DNA of 64,000 nucleotides, taken from contig LR590464.1 in the NCBI GenBank assembly GCA_901472455.1, forward strand, positions 868,001-932,000, given 5' to 3'. The translations under genes were made by a program, and so were the position numbers. The stretch comes from Leclercia adecarboxylata. Its GTDB lineage: Bacteria > Pseudomonadota > Gammaproteobacteria > Enterobacterales > Enterobacteriaceae. The notes beneath the pieces are model-generated. The model saw only the letters and a program-made list of their open reading frames with translations. It did not search any database and was not told the DNA's origin. Of the stretch, positions 57,765 through 64,000 are shown one piece after another (position 1 is the stretch's first letter; the number at the start of each line of letters is the position of its first letter).

Positions 57765-57965
57765 TTGACTGTATTTGACGGATTAGACAGTGACAAACAG
57801 CCGCAGGCCACGCCACCGCAGGGCAGAGAGCAAATCAGCATCATAAGCCGTCAAGAATTCGCGCATATGACTACACTAGCGAGAACCTCCTTAACTGCGC
57901 AGCAAACCACGCATTTTGCCTTACCCCATGAGAGGTTGAGAAAACTTAATATGCGGCAGCCCTGA
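57765..57965 (+). CDS. Possible small protein (TTG start)
   Basis: A 66-residue reading frame, MTVFDGLDSDKQPQATPPQGREQ..., from TTG at 57765 with a good RBS (GGGGAG six bases upstream). No family is recognised. The right half may be non-coding, since it runs into a leader motif (57922) shared with other sites. Confidence 0.4.
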   Translation: MTVFDGLDSDKQPQATPPQGREQISIISRQEFAHMTTLARTSLTAQQTTHFALPHERLRKLNMRQP

Positions 57966-58008
57966 TTAATATCCAGTGTGCCCACCAGCCAGGGAAAGCC
58001 CCTTCAGT

Positions 58009-58071
58009 GGTTCGCGGCTGGTGGTTCGCACTTTGGTTCGCAGGGTTTTGGCCTGTTATGGCGTGCGAACC
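58009..58071. repeat. GGTTCGCA repeat array
   Basis: GGTTCGCG (58009), GGTTCGCA (58023) and GGTTCGCA (58035), then inverted TGCGAACC at 58064. The geometry (two gaps of 12-14 bases, inverted copy about 29 bases after the last) is nearly that of the GGTACGCA array at 57252-57317. Confidence 0.75.
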
Positions 58072-58380
58072 AGTTGATCCGCCAAAGGACAAAAATGTCC
58101 TCTGGAAACTCCCGGGTTATGAGAGTTTGAGAATGACTGATAGTCACGCGCAAAACGCCAGGGTAACGAGCTATCTTTCAGCGAGTCACTACCGGCGCTA
58201 CCTTTGAGTGCGCCCGTCAGCTTGTCCAACGATGCGGCGAAAGGGGAGGGCTTAACCTAAAGGTGTAATTTTCCCACCCTGTCCATGTCGAGAACCTGTC
58301 AAAAGTTGTCATGTCGGTTTGAGAGCCAACGGCATTGGCTGACAAAACGGCGATGATAAACAGGATAAAAATCCTCTTTA

Positions 58381-58402
58381 AAGGGCAGGATTCTGCCCTT
58401 TT
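58381..58402 (+). terminator. Terminator-like hairpin
   Basis: The perfect stem AAGGGCAG / CTGCCCTT with loop GATT is followed by TT, and A-rich sequence lies just upstream. Confidence 0.6.
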
Positions 58403-58582
58403 GATTCGCTCACCAACATACAGATTTCCTCGTATCCACATTACCGGTTTTGCAGGGATGTATTACCTTTATTCCCCTTTACACTTTTGCGCAGGGGTTT
58501 CGCTCTGATGGCCCGCCACCAGCGGCAGATGGACGACTGGCTTTGAACTAATGCAAAGGTACATCTCGGTATGCAAACGCGA

Positions 58583-58758
58583 GGTATCCACGCTGGTATC
58601 CACCAGAACGGCAGGAGTTGGCTGGATACCTGCAGCTGGTAACCAACTATGGTAACCAGTTCTGGTAACCGGAAGAAGCGGTTACCAATGGGGAGGTTTC
58701 CATACAGGTTTCCGGCAAAACGCCGGTTGCCAAACGCGAGGTTGCCAGGCAGGTTGCC
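58583..58758. repeat. GGTNNCC degenerate repeat array
   Basis: Twelve GGTNNCC-type heptamers in 176 bases: GGTATCC (58583, 58595), GGATACC (58624), GGTAACC (58638, 58651, 58664), GGTTACC (58680), GGTTTCC (58695, 58707) and GGTTGCC (58725, 58740, 58752). Spacing is 12-18 bases apart from one gap of 29. In part of it (58680-58797) a frame reads VTNGEVSIQVSGKTPVAKREVARQVATES, so a repeat protein is possible. Confidence 0.7.
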
Positions 58759-59193
58759 ACCGAAAGCGCTATTTCAGAGCGGCAACTTAACGCATAGCCG
58801 TCGGAGTTCACGCATAGGCTCCATGCATAACAGCGCCAGCCAGAGGAAGTCCTCACTGGCTGGCATGGGTTGTGATTTTACAGGGGCTGCACAAATTCGA
58901 AGATAGCGCTGTATCCCAGAGCGCATGGGATTTCGAGACCAGTACGCGTGCGCGCGAAGATAGATCACCAACTGGCGGTTAGCTTCCACCCCCACCAGCC
59001 CACCCCGGCAGAACTGCGAGATCTGAAACGCCAGCTGGCAGAGAGCCCTGGCTGTACCGGAAAATTATGACCGGCCCTGCATACCGCAGGAGCAAACCAG
59101 CGCCGCGTCGCGCGAGGTGACCTGCACCAAACCAGCACCAGACAAGTACTGTGCTGGTGGGATTCCCACTAAATAGCAGATTATGAGCGGCGT

Positions 59194-59314
59194 GTTGGTT
59201 CACGGCCTCTTTTTGTTGGTTCAAAATTGGGGTGTGTTGGTTCACTTTTTTGAAATAACCCGTTTAAAAACAAGCATTTTTACAAATTGAACCAACTGAA
59301 CCAACTGAACCAAC
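59194..59314. repeat. Iteron array 2 (candidate crr-like site)
   Basis: Three GTTGGTTCA copies start at 59194, 59215 and 59236, exactly 21 bases apart. After a 43-base AT-rich gap come three tandem TGAACCAAC copies at 59288, 59297 and 59306. This is array 1 in reverse orientation. It lies 194 bases from attR. Confidence 0.9.
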
Positions 59315-59426
59315 GCTTTTTAAGTACACATGGAAGATTTCTGCGCCCACAAAGAACAGTTCGGATCCAATAATGAGTCCTGGAGTGGTTGAATTGTATT
59401 CAAACCTGTGGGACAAAAAGCATTAT

Positions 59427-59445
59427 GGGGGTATCTTTGGGGGTA
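59427..59445. repeat. Right candidate integrase arm sites
   Basis: GGGGGTA at 59427-59433 and 59439-59445, with the same 12-base pitch as the pair next to the integrase. They lie 60-80 bases inside attR. Confidence 0.65.
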
Positions 59446-59507
59446 TGTGAAAAAAATAATCATAATAATATTTAATTAAAACAATGGTTTCATGTATTGT
59501 GTACTGT

Positions 59508-59526
59508 TCCTATTATCGCACCATTC
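59508..59526 (+). repeat. attR core
   Basis: TCCTATTATCGCACCATTC, a copy of the tRNA-Thr 3' end that lacks one G compared with attL. It marks the right border of the element. Confidence 0.88.
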
Positions 59527-59763
59527 AAGCATTTCTTCACATTTTCCTGCATCAGCAAAAAATTCATTAGCCATTAATTTGCTCGGGCGCCTTTGATTCT
59601 ATTAATTATCAAACAGTTAACATTCTCTTCCCTGCCGCAAAAGGTTGCGCTACTCTCACAAAAGCATTCGCTACCAAAATGGTTCGGGACTTGTACGCGT
59701 GTTTAATTGATGAAATAGCTCAGGCTACTCTCTGATAGATGATCGCTAATCAAAGGTAAAAAA

Positions 59764-60441
59764 ATGAAAGCAACCACCCCAGCATATACCGTTGTGGACT
59801 TGTCTCGTTGGGCAAGGAAGGAGCATTTTGAGGTATTTCAGTCGTTTGCACAAAGTACGTTTAACCAGACGGTGCAATTAGACATTACGGCGCTGTTAAA
59901 GCATATCAAAGCGGTTGGCTGGAAATTTTACCCGACGATGATTTTCCTGATTGCTCACGTCGTAAACAGGCATACGGAATTCCGTATGGCGATGAAGAAC
60001 AATGAGCTCGTGATATGGGATGAAGTCCATCCAAGCTATACCATCTTCCATAATGAAACGGAGACCTTTTCATCAATATGGAGTCCGTACGACGGCAATA
60101 TTCAGCACTTCCAGAATGTTTATTCCGAAGACGTGGCACGCCATGGTAATAATCTTGCTTATTGGCCTAAGGGACAGTCGCCAGACAATATATTTTTCGT
60201 ATCCGCTATTCCCTGGGTGAGTTTTACCAGCTTTGATATCAACGTCGCTCACATGCAGAACTTTTTTTCCCCTATGTTCACTTTTGGGAAATACTACGAG
60301 CAAGATGGAAAAGTATTATTACCTTTCGCCCTGCAGGTGCATCATTCCGTGTGCGATGGTTTCCATGCGGCAAGATTAATCAATGAGTTACAAGCGATGT
60401 GCGATGACATACAGCACTATTCAGAGGAACTCAGGGGTTGA
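59764..60441 (+). CDS. catA: Type A chloramphenicol O-acetyltransferase
   Basis: A 225-residue CAT that acetylates chloramphenicol using acetyl-CoA. The active-site motif [13 protein letters not shown] (catalytic His) is at about residues 195-207, and substrate-pocket segments [22 protein letters not shown] and [14 protein letters not shown] are conserved. ATG 59764 follows an AAAGGTAA site. It lies just outside attR with no insertion sequence or integron nearby, so it looks chromosomal rather than plasmid-acquired. The gap 59527-59763 is AT-rich and holds only its promoter region. Confidence 0.95.
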   Translation: MKATTPAYTVVDLSRWARKEHFEVFQSFAQSTFNQTVQLDITALLKHIKAVGWKFYPTMIFLIAHVVNRHTEFRMAMKNNELVIWDEVHPSYTIFHNETETFSSIWSPYDGNIQHFQNVYSEDVARHGNNLAYWPKGQSPDNIFFVSAIPWVSFTSFDINVAHMQNFFSPMFTFGKYYEQDGKVLLPFALQVHHSVCDGFHAARLINELQAMCDDIQHYSEELRG

Positions 60442-60572
60442 TACTCCATATTGAATGATAAGCCTTCCGGCCACTATCCTGCTGTAAAGGTAAATATCAG
60501 TATCAGCAGAGAGTAGCGGCCAAAAAATTACAGAGAATGACCAGCCGGTCAGCCCCGCTGGTCGCTTTACCG

Positions 60573-61580
60573 TTATTTCAGGTGCTCTTTCAGCTGGTAA
60601 CCAGCCTGACCAATGGCAGCCCGCACGGCAGGAACGTCACTCAGCGCGTTCAGCAGGCCGTAATCATGAATTAATCCGTTGTAGCGCGTCACCGTCACGT
60701 CGACACCCGCGGCATCAAGTTTGCGACCAAAAGCTTCGCCTTCGTCACGCAGCACATCAAGCTCAGCGGTCTGAATCAGGGTAGGTGGCAGGCCCTGCAA
60801 CTGCGCTGTTGTGGCGCGCAGCGGAGAGGCGAGGATGTTATTTCTATCGCTCTCATTTGGGGTGTAAGCATCCCAGAACCACTTCATCATATTGCGCGAC
60901 AGGAAATAGCCGTTTTCATACTGATGATAAGAATCGGTATCAAAATTCGCGTCAGTGACAGGCCAGAGCATAACGTCATAGCGGATAGCAGGGGTTTTTA
61001 TGTTGTTTAGCCTGAAGGGCAACGGCCGCAACCATATTACCGCCCACGCTGTTACCAACCAGCGCCAGGCGTTTACCATCAACGCCAATTTCATTTCCGT
61101 TTTCGGCTACCCAGCGGGTTGCTGCATAGGCCTGATTAATCGCAACGGGGAAATGCGCTTCCGGGGAGGGCGTGTAATTAACGAAAACGGCTGCCGCGCA
61201 GACGCGTTAACCAGATCGCGAACAAGACGCTCATGTGTCGGGAAATCGCCCAGGATCCAGCCACCGCCATGAAAGAACATAAATACCGGCAGGGTTCCCT
61301 GCGCGTTATGCGGCTTCACAATATTCAGTGTGAGATTTTGCCCATCAACAGTAATCGTTTTTACACTGACGTCGGCAGCAGGCAGGGTGGCGCCTTTTTG
61401 CGCATCGATCAATACCTGGCGTGCTGCCTGAGGAGACAATTGCTCAATGGGCTTCCCGCCACTCCCGTTCAGCACATTCAGGAATTGTTGAACATGACGT
61501 TCTGGGCCAGTTGTATCAGCAAAGCTATTGGCTGAAACGGCAGCCATTGCGACAGACAATAACGCGGATCTGATATTCAT
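60573..61580 (-). CDS. Secreted alpha/beta hydrolase, lipase/esterase type (frameshifts)
   Basis: A protein of about 336 residues with a signal peptide (MNIRSALLSVAMAAVSANSFA), so periplasmic or exported. The oxyanion-hole motif FFHGGGWILGDFPTHERLVRDL identifies the hormone-sensitive-lipase-like family. The nucleophile region can be read as LALVGNSVGGNMVAAV near 61060. The C-terminal half has PTLIQTAELDVLRDEGEAFG (catalytic Asp region) and YNGLIHDYG (catalytic His). The frame breaks near 61190, 61100 and 61005. Substrate unknown. Confidence 0.85.
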
Positions 61581-61784
61581 GGTGTCACCTTATTCGTAAT
61601 GCTTATGATTATTTCGCGTGCTTTTTACATAAGCGAACCCTCAGGCTTATCACGACTGGATAAGCCCTGGGCATTATTTGTATTTAAAAATTCTGCCACG
61701 CCTGTTGCAGCAGTTTTACCCGTCGAGGAGTAGGGCAAGTGCCCGACCAGGACAGTCGCCGGGCTTAACGGAATAAACCGGACG

Positions 61785-62261
61785 TTACAGACCCAGCTCT
61801 GATAACCCTGGATGGGCATCTGGACGACGCCCCAGCGGCCAGTGGAATTTGCGATCGCTCTCTTTGATAGGCATATCATTGATACACGCGAAACGGCGTT
61901 GCATCAGACCATCTTCCCCGAATTCCCAGTTCTCATTTCCGTAAGAACGGAACCAGTTGCCTGAATCATCGCGCCACTCGTAGGCGTAACGGACCGCAAT
62001 GCGGTTGCCCCCGAATGCCCACAATTCTTTAATAAGACGGTACTCAAATTCTTTTTTCCATTTACGTTCAAGGAATCCTTTGGCTTCTTCGCGATTATTC
62101 GCAAATTCTGCGCGGTTACGCCATTTGGTATCCAGAGAATAGGCCAGCGAGACTTTTGCAGCGTCACGGCTATTCCAGCCATCTTCAGCAAGCCGTACTT
62201 TTTCAATCGCTGACTCAAGTGTAAATGGAGGAAGCGGCGGACGAATTTGTGCATCAGACAT
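61785..62261 (-). CDS. DUF1348 (NTF2-like) family protein
   Basis: A 158-residue protein starting [42 protein letters not shown], with [37 protein letters not shown] and [31 protein letters not shown], typical of the family. It has the SnoaL/NTF2 fold and an unknown reaction. ATG 62261 is chosen for its RBS AGGAG; the frame extends upstream to 62321. A palindromic TetR-type operator is 167 bases upstream. Confidence 0.88.
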   Translation of the reverse strand: MSDAQIRPPLPPFTLESAIEKVRLAEDGWNSRDAAKVSLAYSLDTKWRNRAEFANNREEAKGFLERKWKKEFEYRLIKELWAFGGNRIAVRYAYEWRDDSGNWFRSYGNENWEFGEDGLMQRRFACINDMPIKESDRKFHWPLGRRPDAHPGLSELGL

Positions 62262-62427
62262 GGTAGAGACTCCTGTAAATGTGGAAAGTTCGGTTTCATT
62301 TGCTTTTCGAGACGTAGACATAAATTCTTCCTCTGTTATTTAACGCCCTGGGTAGCTATGAGAATTCTGTATTCTCAATCATGCCCGATATCACTTTTCA
62401 GAGGGTCCGTCTGGTCTATGAACTCAT

Positions 62428-62447
62428 GGTAGAACGATCGTTCTACC
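62428..62447. promoter_or_regulatory. Palindromic operator upstream of the DUF1348 gene
   Basis: The 20-base perfect palindrome GGTAGAACGATCGTTCTACC. The same core AGAACGATCGTTCT is found next to the TetR gene (63463-63476), so the regulator probably binds both. The remaining parts of 62262-62884 are AT-rich and show no gene. Confidence 0.85.
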
Positions 62448-62884
62448 TCGTCAAGACGGTGTTTGATAAAATCATTAAAAAAGCAATGCATCCCTTTAAA
62501 AAATGGTGTTAACGCGTTCATAAATAATAAGAAATTGATTTTTAGATATTCTTATCTGCTGGTGGTTTGGGATATCTTTCAGAGGAAAATCGTTTAATTT
62601 CAATGGGGTACTCAGGGCTCATTGCCTTGCAGGATTTTTTGATATGAGAATAGAGCCAAAGCCGGTTAGGCGAGAAGTTAGAATGAAATAGCGACGGAAA
62701 GGAAAGGGGGAAAGGTGAAGCGCGTTTTGCATCGGTATAATCAGATCAACGATAACGTCATATCAGAGGATGAATGTAATATTCTCTTTCGTGGTCTGAA
62801 ATTAAATAAATGACACCCACGCGTGAACCTCCAGCATAACTGGATAATTCAGTGAGTATTATTTCCCCGGAATACAGGCCTCTT

Positions 62885-63451
62885 TTACGAGACCTGTTTC
62901 AGTAACAGCTGCGCAATATCTTTTGCATCATCGGCGGCGCTGTTATCACCCATAACTCGTGACATGGTGATGGCACCTTCAATTAATAACAGCAGCTGCC
63001 TTGCCAGTGATGAGGAGTGCTCAATATTCAGTTGTCCGGTAAGCTCAAGGGCGTAATCCAGGATTTTCTGCTTATGCAGTTTAGCAATCTGGCGAATGGG
63101 ATCTGCACTGTCACCCACTTCCCCCGCGGTATTGATGAATGCGCACCCGCGGTAGCCCTCCGACTCAAACCAGCCTTTGAGTACGGTAAACATATTCAGG
63201 ATGCGTTCCTGCGGCGTATCCGCTTTGTCGCACTCGCTCCTGAACCATTCCATCCAGCGCACATCACGTGCGTTCAGGGCTGCAGCCGCCACTTCGTCTT
63301 TGTTGGCGAAGTAGCGATAAATACTTTTCCGGGCCACACCTGACGTTCTTACAAGAAGATCCATGCCGGTGGCATGAATACCGTTCTGGTAAATGAGTTG
63401 TTCAGCTGTCGCGAGGATTTTTTCGCGTGTATCAGTCGTGTTTTTGTTCAT
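62885..63451 (-). CDS. TetR family regulator
   Basis: A 188-residue TetR-type repressor. The DNA-binding helix-turn-helix is in TREKILATAEQLIYQNGIHATGMDLLVRTSGVARKSIYRYFANKDEV. The ligand domain includes GWFESEGYRGCAFINTAGEVGD, similar to regulators of NTF2/oxidoreductase-type stress genes. Its start lies 12 bases from a palindromic operator that is shared with the DUF1348 gene, suggesting autorepression plus control of that gene. The effector is unknown. Confidence 0.92.
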   Translation of the reverse strand: MNKNTTDTREKILATAEQLIYQNGIHATGMDLLVRTSGVARKSIYRYFANKDEVAAAALNARDVRWMEWFRSECDKADTPQERILNMFTVLKGWFESEGYRGCAFINTAGEVGDSADPIRQIAKLHKQKILDYALELTGQLNIEHSSSLARQLLLLIEGAITMSRVMGDNSAADDAKDIAQLLLKQVS

Positions 63452-63462
63452 AGGTAAATGGT

Positions 63463-63476
63463 AGAACGATCGTTCT
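63463..63476. promoter_or_regulatory. Operator at the TetR gene promoter
   Basis: The perfect 14-base palindrome AGAACGATCGTTCT immediately upstream of the TetR start, a copy of the site at 62428-62447. Confidence 0.85.
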
Positions 63477-63588
63477 CTTTGGTCAAGTCCAGGTCAACAC
63501 TCTTTTAAACCAGAGGGGGTAAGAGGCTGGTACGCTCGCCGGGTGCGGCCAGCCTCAACGCGTTATCGCATGTCACTGAGAATGAGCG

Positions 63589-64000
63589 CTATGAACCCTT
63601 TCTGTTTCGGTAGGCCGCGACTTTCATACGATTACCGCAGGTTGCCATGCTGCACCAGCGGCGGCGATGTGACTTGCTCAAATCCTGGAAAAGTAAAATA
63701 CAGTTATGTGCTTCACACTCTCTCACGTATTCAAACTTTTCATCAGTGACCAGCTTCACCAGGGCATCCGCAATGGGCCAGAGCAGGCCTGCGGAGCTGA
63801 GCGTGTTTGAACAGACCTCAACCCGATATCGCCGCGTATCTTCGTCCCATTGCAGCCCGATCTCAGGACGCCCCGCTTGCAGTATCTGGTTAATCACCGT
63901 CAGGTTAGTTGCCTCGGATTTCATCGCGGCATGCACCAGGGTTCTGGCAGCATCGCGCAGCTGACGGGCTTCAGTTAGTAAGTCATCCGGAGCCTCAGTG
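63589..64000 (-). CDS. CGNR zinc finger protein (5' end off-window)
   Basis: The last 137 or so residues of an ABATE/CGNR zinc-finger protein. The C-terminal zinc finger reads CEAHNCILLFQDLSKSHRRRWCSMATCGNRMKVAAYRNRKG, with the CGNR signature and paired cysteines. The frame stays open to the window edge (LTEARQLRDAARTLVHAAMKSEATN). These are believed to be transcription factors with an N-terminal ligand domain. Confidence 0.88.
   Translation of the reverse strand, partial: TEAPDDLLTEARQLRDAARTLVHAAMKSEATNLTVINQILQAGRPEIGLQWDEDTRRYRVEVCSNTLSSAGLLWPIADALVKLVTDEKFEYVRECEAHNCILLFQDLSKSHRRRWCSMATCGNRMKVAAYRNRKGS

Larger units (their letters stand above)
57966..59190. other. Repeat-rich, largely non-coding right part of the element
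   Basis: No convincing intact gene is visible here. The stretch contains the GGTTCGCA array, a terminator-like hairpin (58381-58402), the GGTNNCC array and a hairpin with arms ACCAGCAC/GTGCTGGT (59131-59158). Short frames such as MTDSHAQNARVTSYLSASH (58133) and PTPAELRDLKRQLAES (near 59000) may be remnants of small phage genes broken by indels. Confidence 0.55.
41801..59526 (+). mobile_element. Integrated satellite-like element in thrW
   Basis: A 17.7-kb element between attL (41801-41820, in the tRNA 3' end) and attR (59508-59526). Contents in order: P4-type integrase, unrecognised AT-rich gene, AlpA regulator, small proteins, AntA/AntB antirepressor, Ash-like and Icd-like proteins, primase/helicase, iterons, SSB, ProQ/FinO-like, HTH protein, PerC-like, superinfection immunity-like, tape measure, HGGxSTG, HK97 gp10-like, and a repeat-rich right end with a second iteron array. 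P4's sid, psu and delta are not seen, and no capsid, portal, terminase or lysis gene is recognisable. Confidence 0.92.

Noticed and set aside
58774..58995. Minus-strand frame of 73 codons as a gene
   Set aside because: No RBS or recognisable family, and it lies over a region with repeats and broken plus-strand frames.
41801..59526. A standard P4 phage genome
   Set aside because: Integrase, Ash/Icd and alpha-like genes fit, but sid, psu, delta and P4-type cos are not recognisable and the right half is unrelated.
61625..61879. Minus-strand frame between the hydrolase and DUF1348 genes
   Set aside because: It overlaps the 3' end of the DUF1348 gene in another frame and has no RBS or similarity.

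Overview
The window is a stretch of an enterobacterial chromosome, most like Enterobacter or a close relative such as Leclercia or Lelliottia. Gene order from metN to proA follows the E. coli K-12 segment around rrnH, but with three differences: an Na+-NQR (nqr) operon between yafK and dinB, an MFS transporter gene between yafC and yafD, and a sensory GGDEF-EAL gene between proA and thrW. Genus was judged from gene content and protein similarity only.

Layout. 1-1372: metN (partial, minus) and gmhB with a MetJ box array. 1373-6999: complete rRNA operon (P1/P2, 16S, tRNA-Ile, tRNA-Ala, 23S, 5S, tRNA-Asp). 7162-16322: dkgB, yafC, MFS transporter, yafD, yafE, mltD, gloB, yafS, rnhA, dnaQ; then a second tRNA-Asp, yafV, fadE with a FadR operator, gmhA, yafJ and yafK (dpaA). 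22737-28796: nqrABCDEF-nqrM. 28828-38767: a glycerophosphodiester phosphodiesterase-like gene, dinB with a LexA box, pepD, gpt, frsA, crl, phoE with a PHO box, proB, proA. 38798-41441: CHASE4-PAS-GGDEF-EAL protein. 41741-41817: tRNA-Thr(CGU).

41801-59526 is an integrated element of about 17.7 kb at the 3' end of tRNA-Thr, bounded by a 19-20 bp direct repeat (attL/attR), with matching candidate integrase arm sites at both ends. Its backbone is satellite-like: P4-type integrase, AlpA regulator, antirepressor, Ash-like and Icd-like proteins, a P4-alpha-like primase/helicase, SSB, a ProQ/FinO-like protein, a PerC-like regulator and a superinfection-immunity-like protein. It also carries an unrecognised AT-rich gene next to the integrase, and a minimal virion set (tape measure protein, HGGxSTG protein, HK97 gp10-like protein) without capsid, portal, terminase or other tail genes that I can see. 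Two mirror-image arrays of a 9-bp iteron, 8.4 kb apart, recall the ori/crr pair of phage P4. The last 1.5 kb of the element is rich in several further short repeat families.

Right of attR: a type A chloramphenicol acetyltransferase gene, a secreted alpha/beta hydrolase gene, and a DUF1348 (NTF2-like) gene that shares a palindromic operator with a TetR-family regulator; a CGNR zinc-finger gene runs off the window end.

Data quality: many conserved housekeeping genes (gmhB, fadE, nqrA, nqrB, gpt, frsA, proA, phoE, rnhA and others) carry single-base indels, often in short homopolymers, and even tRNA-Thr has one extra T. I treat these as probable sequence errors and annotate the genes through them, giving the approximate break positions.
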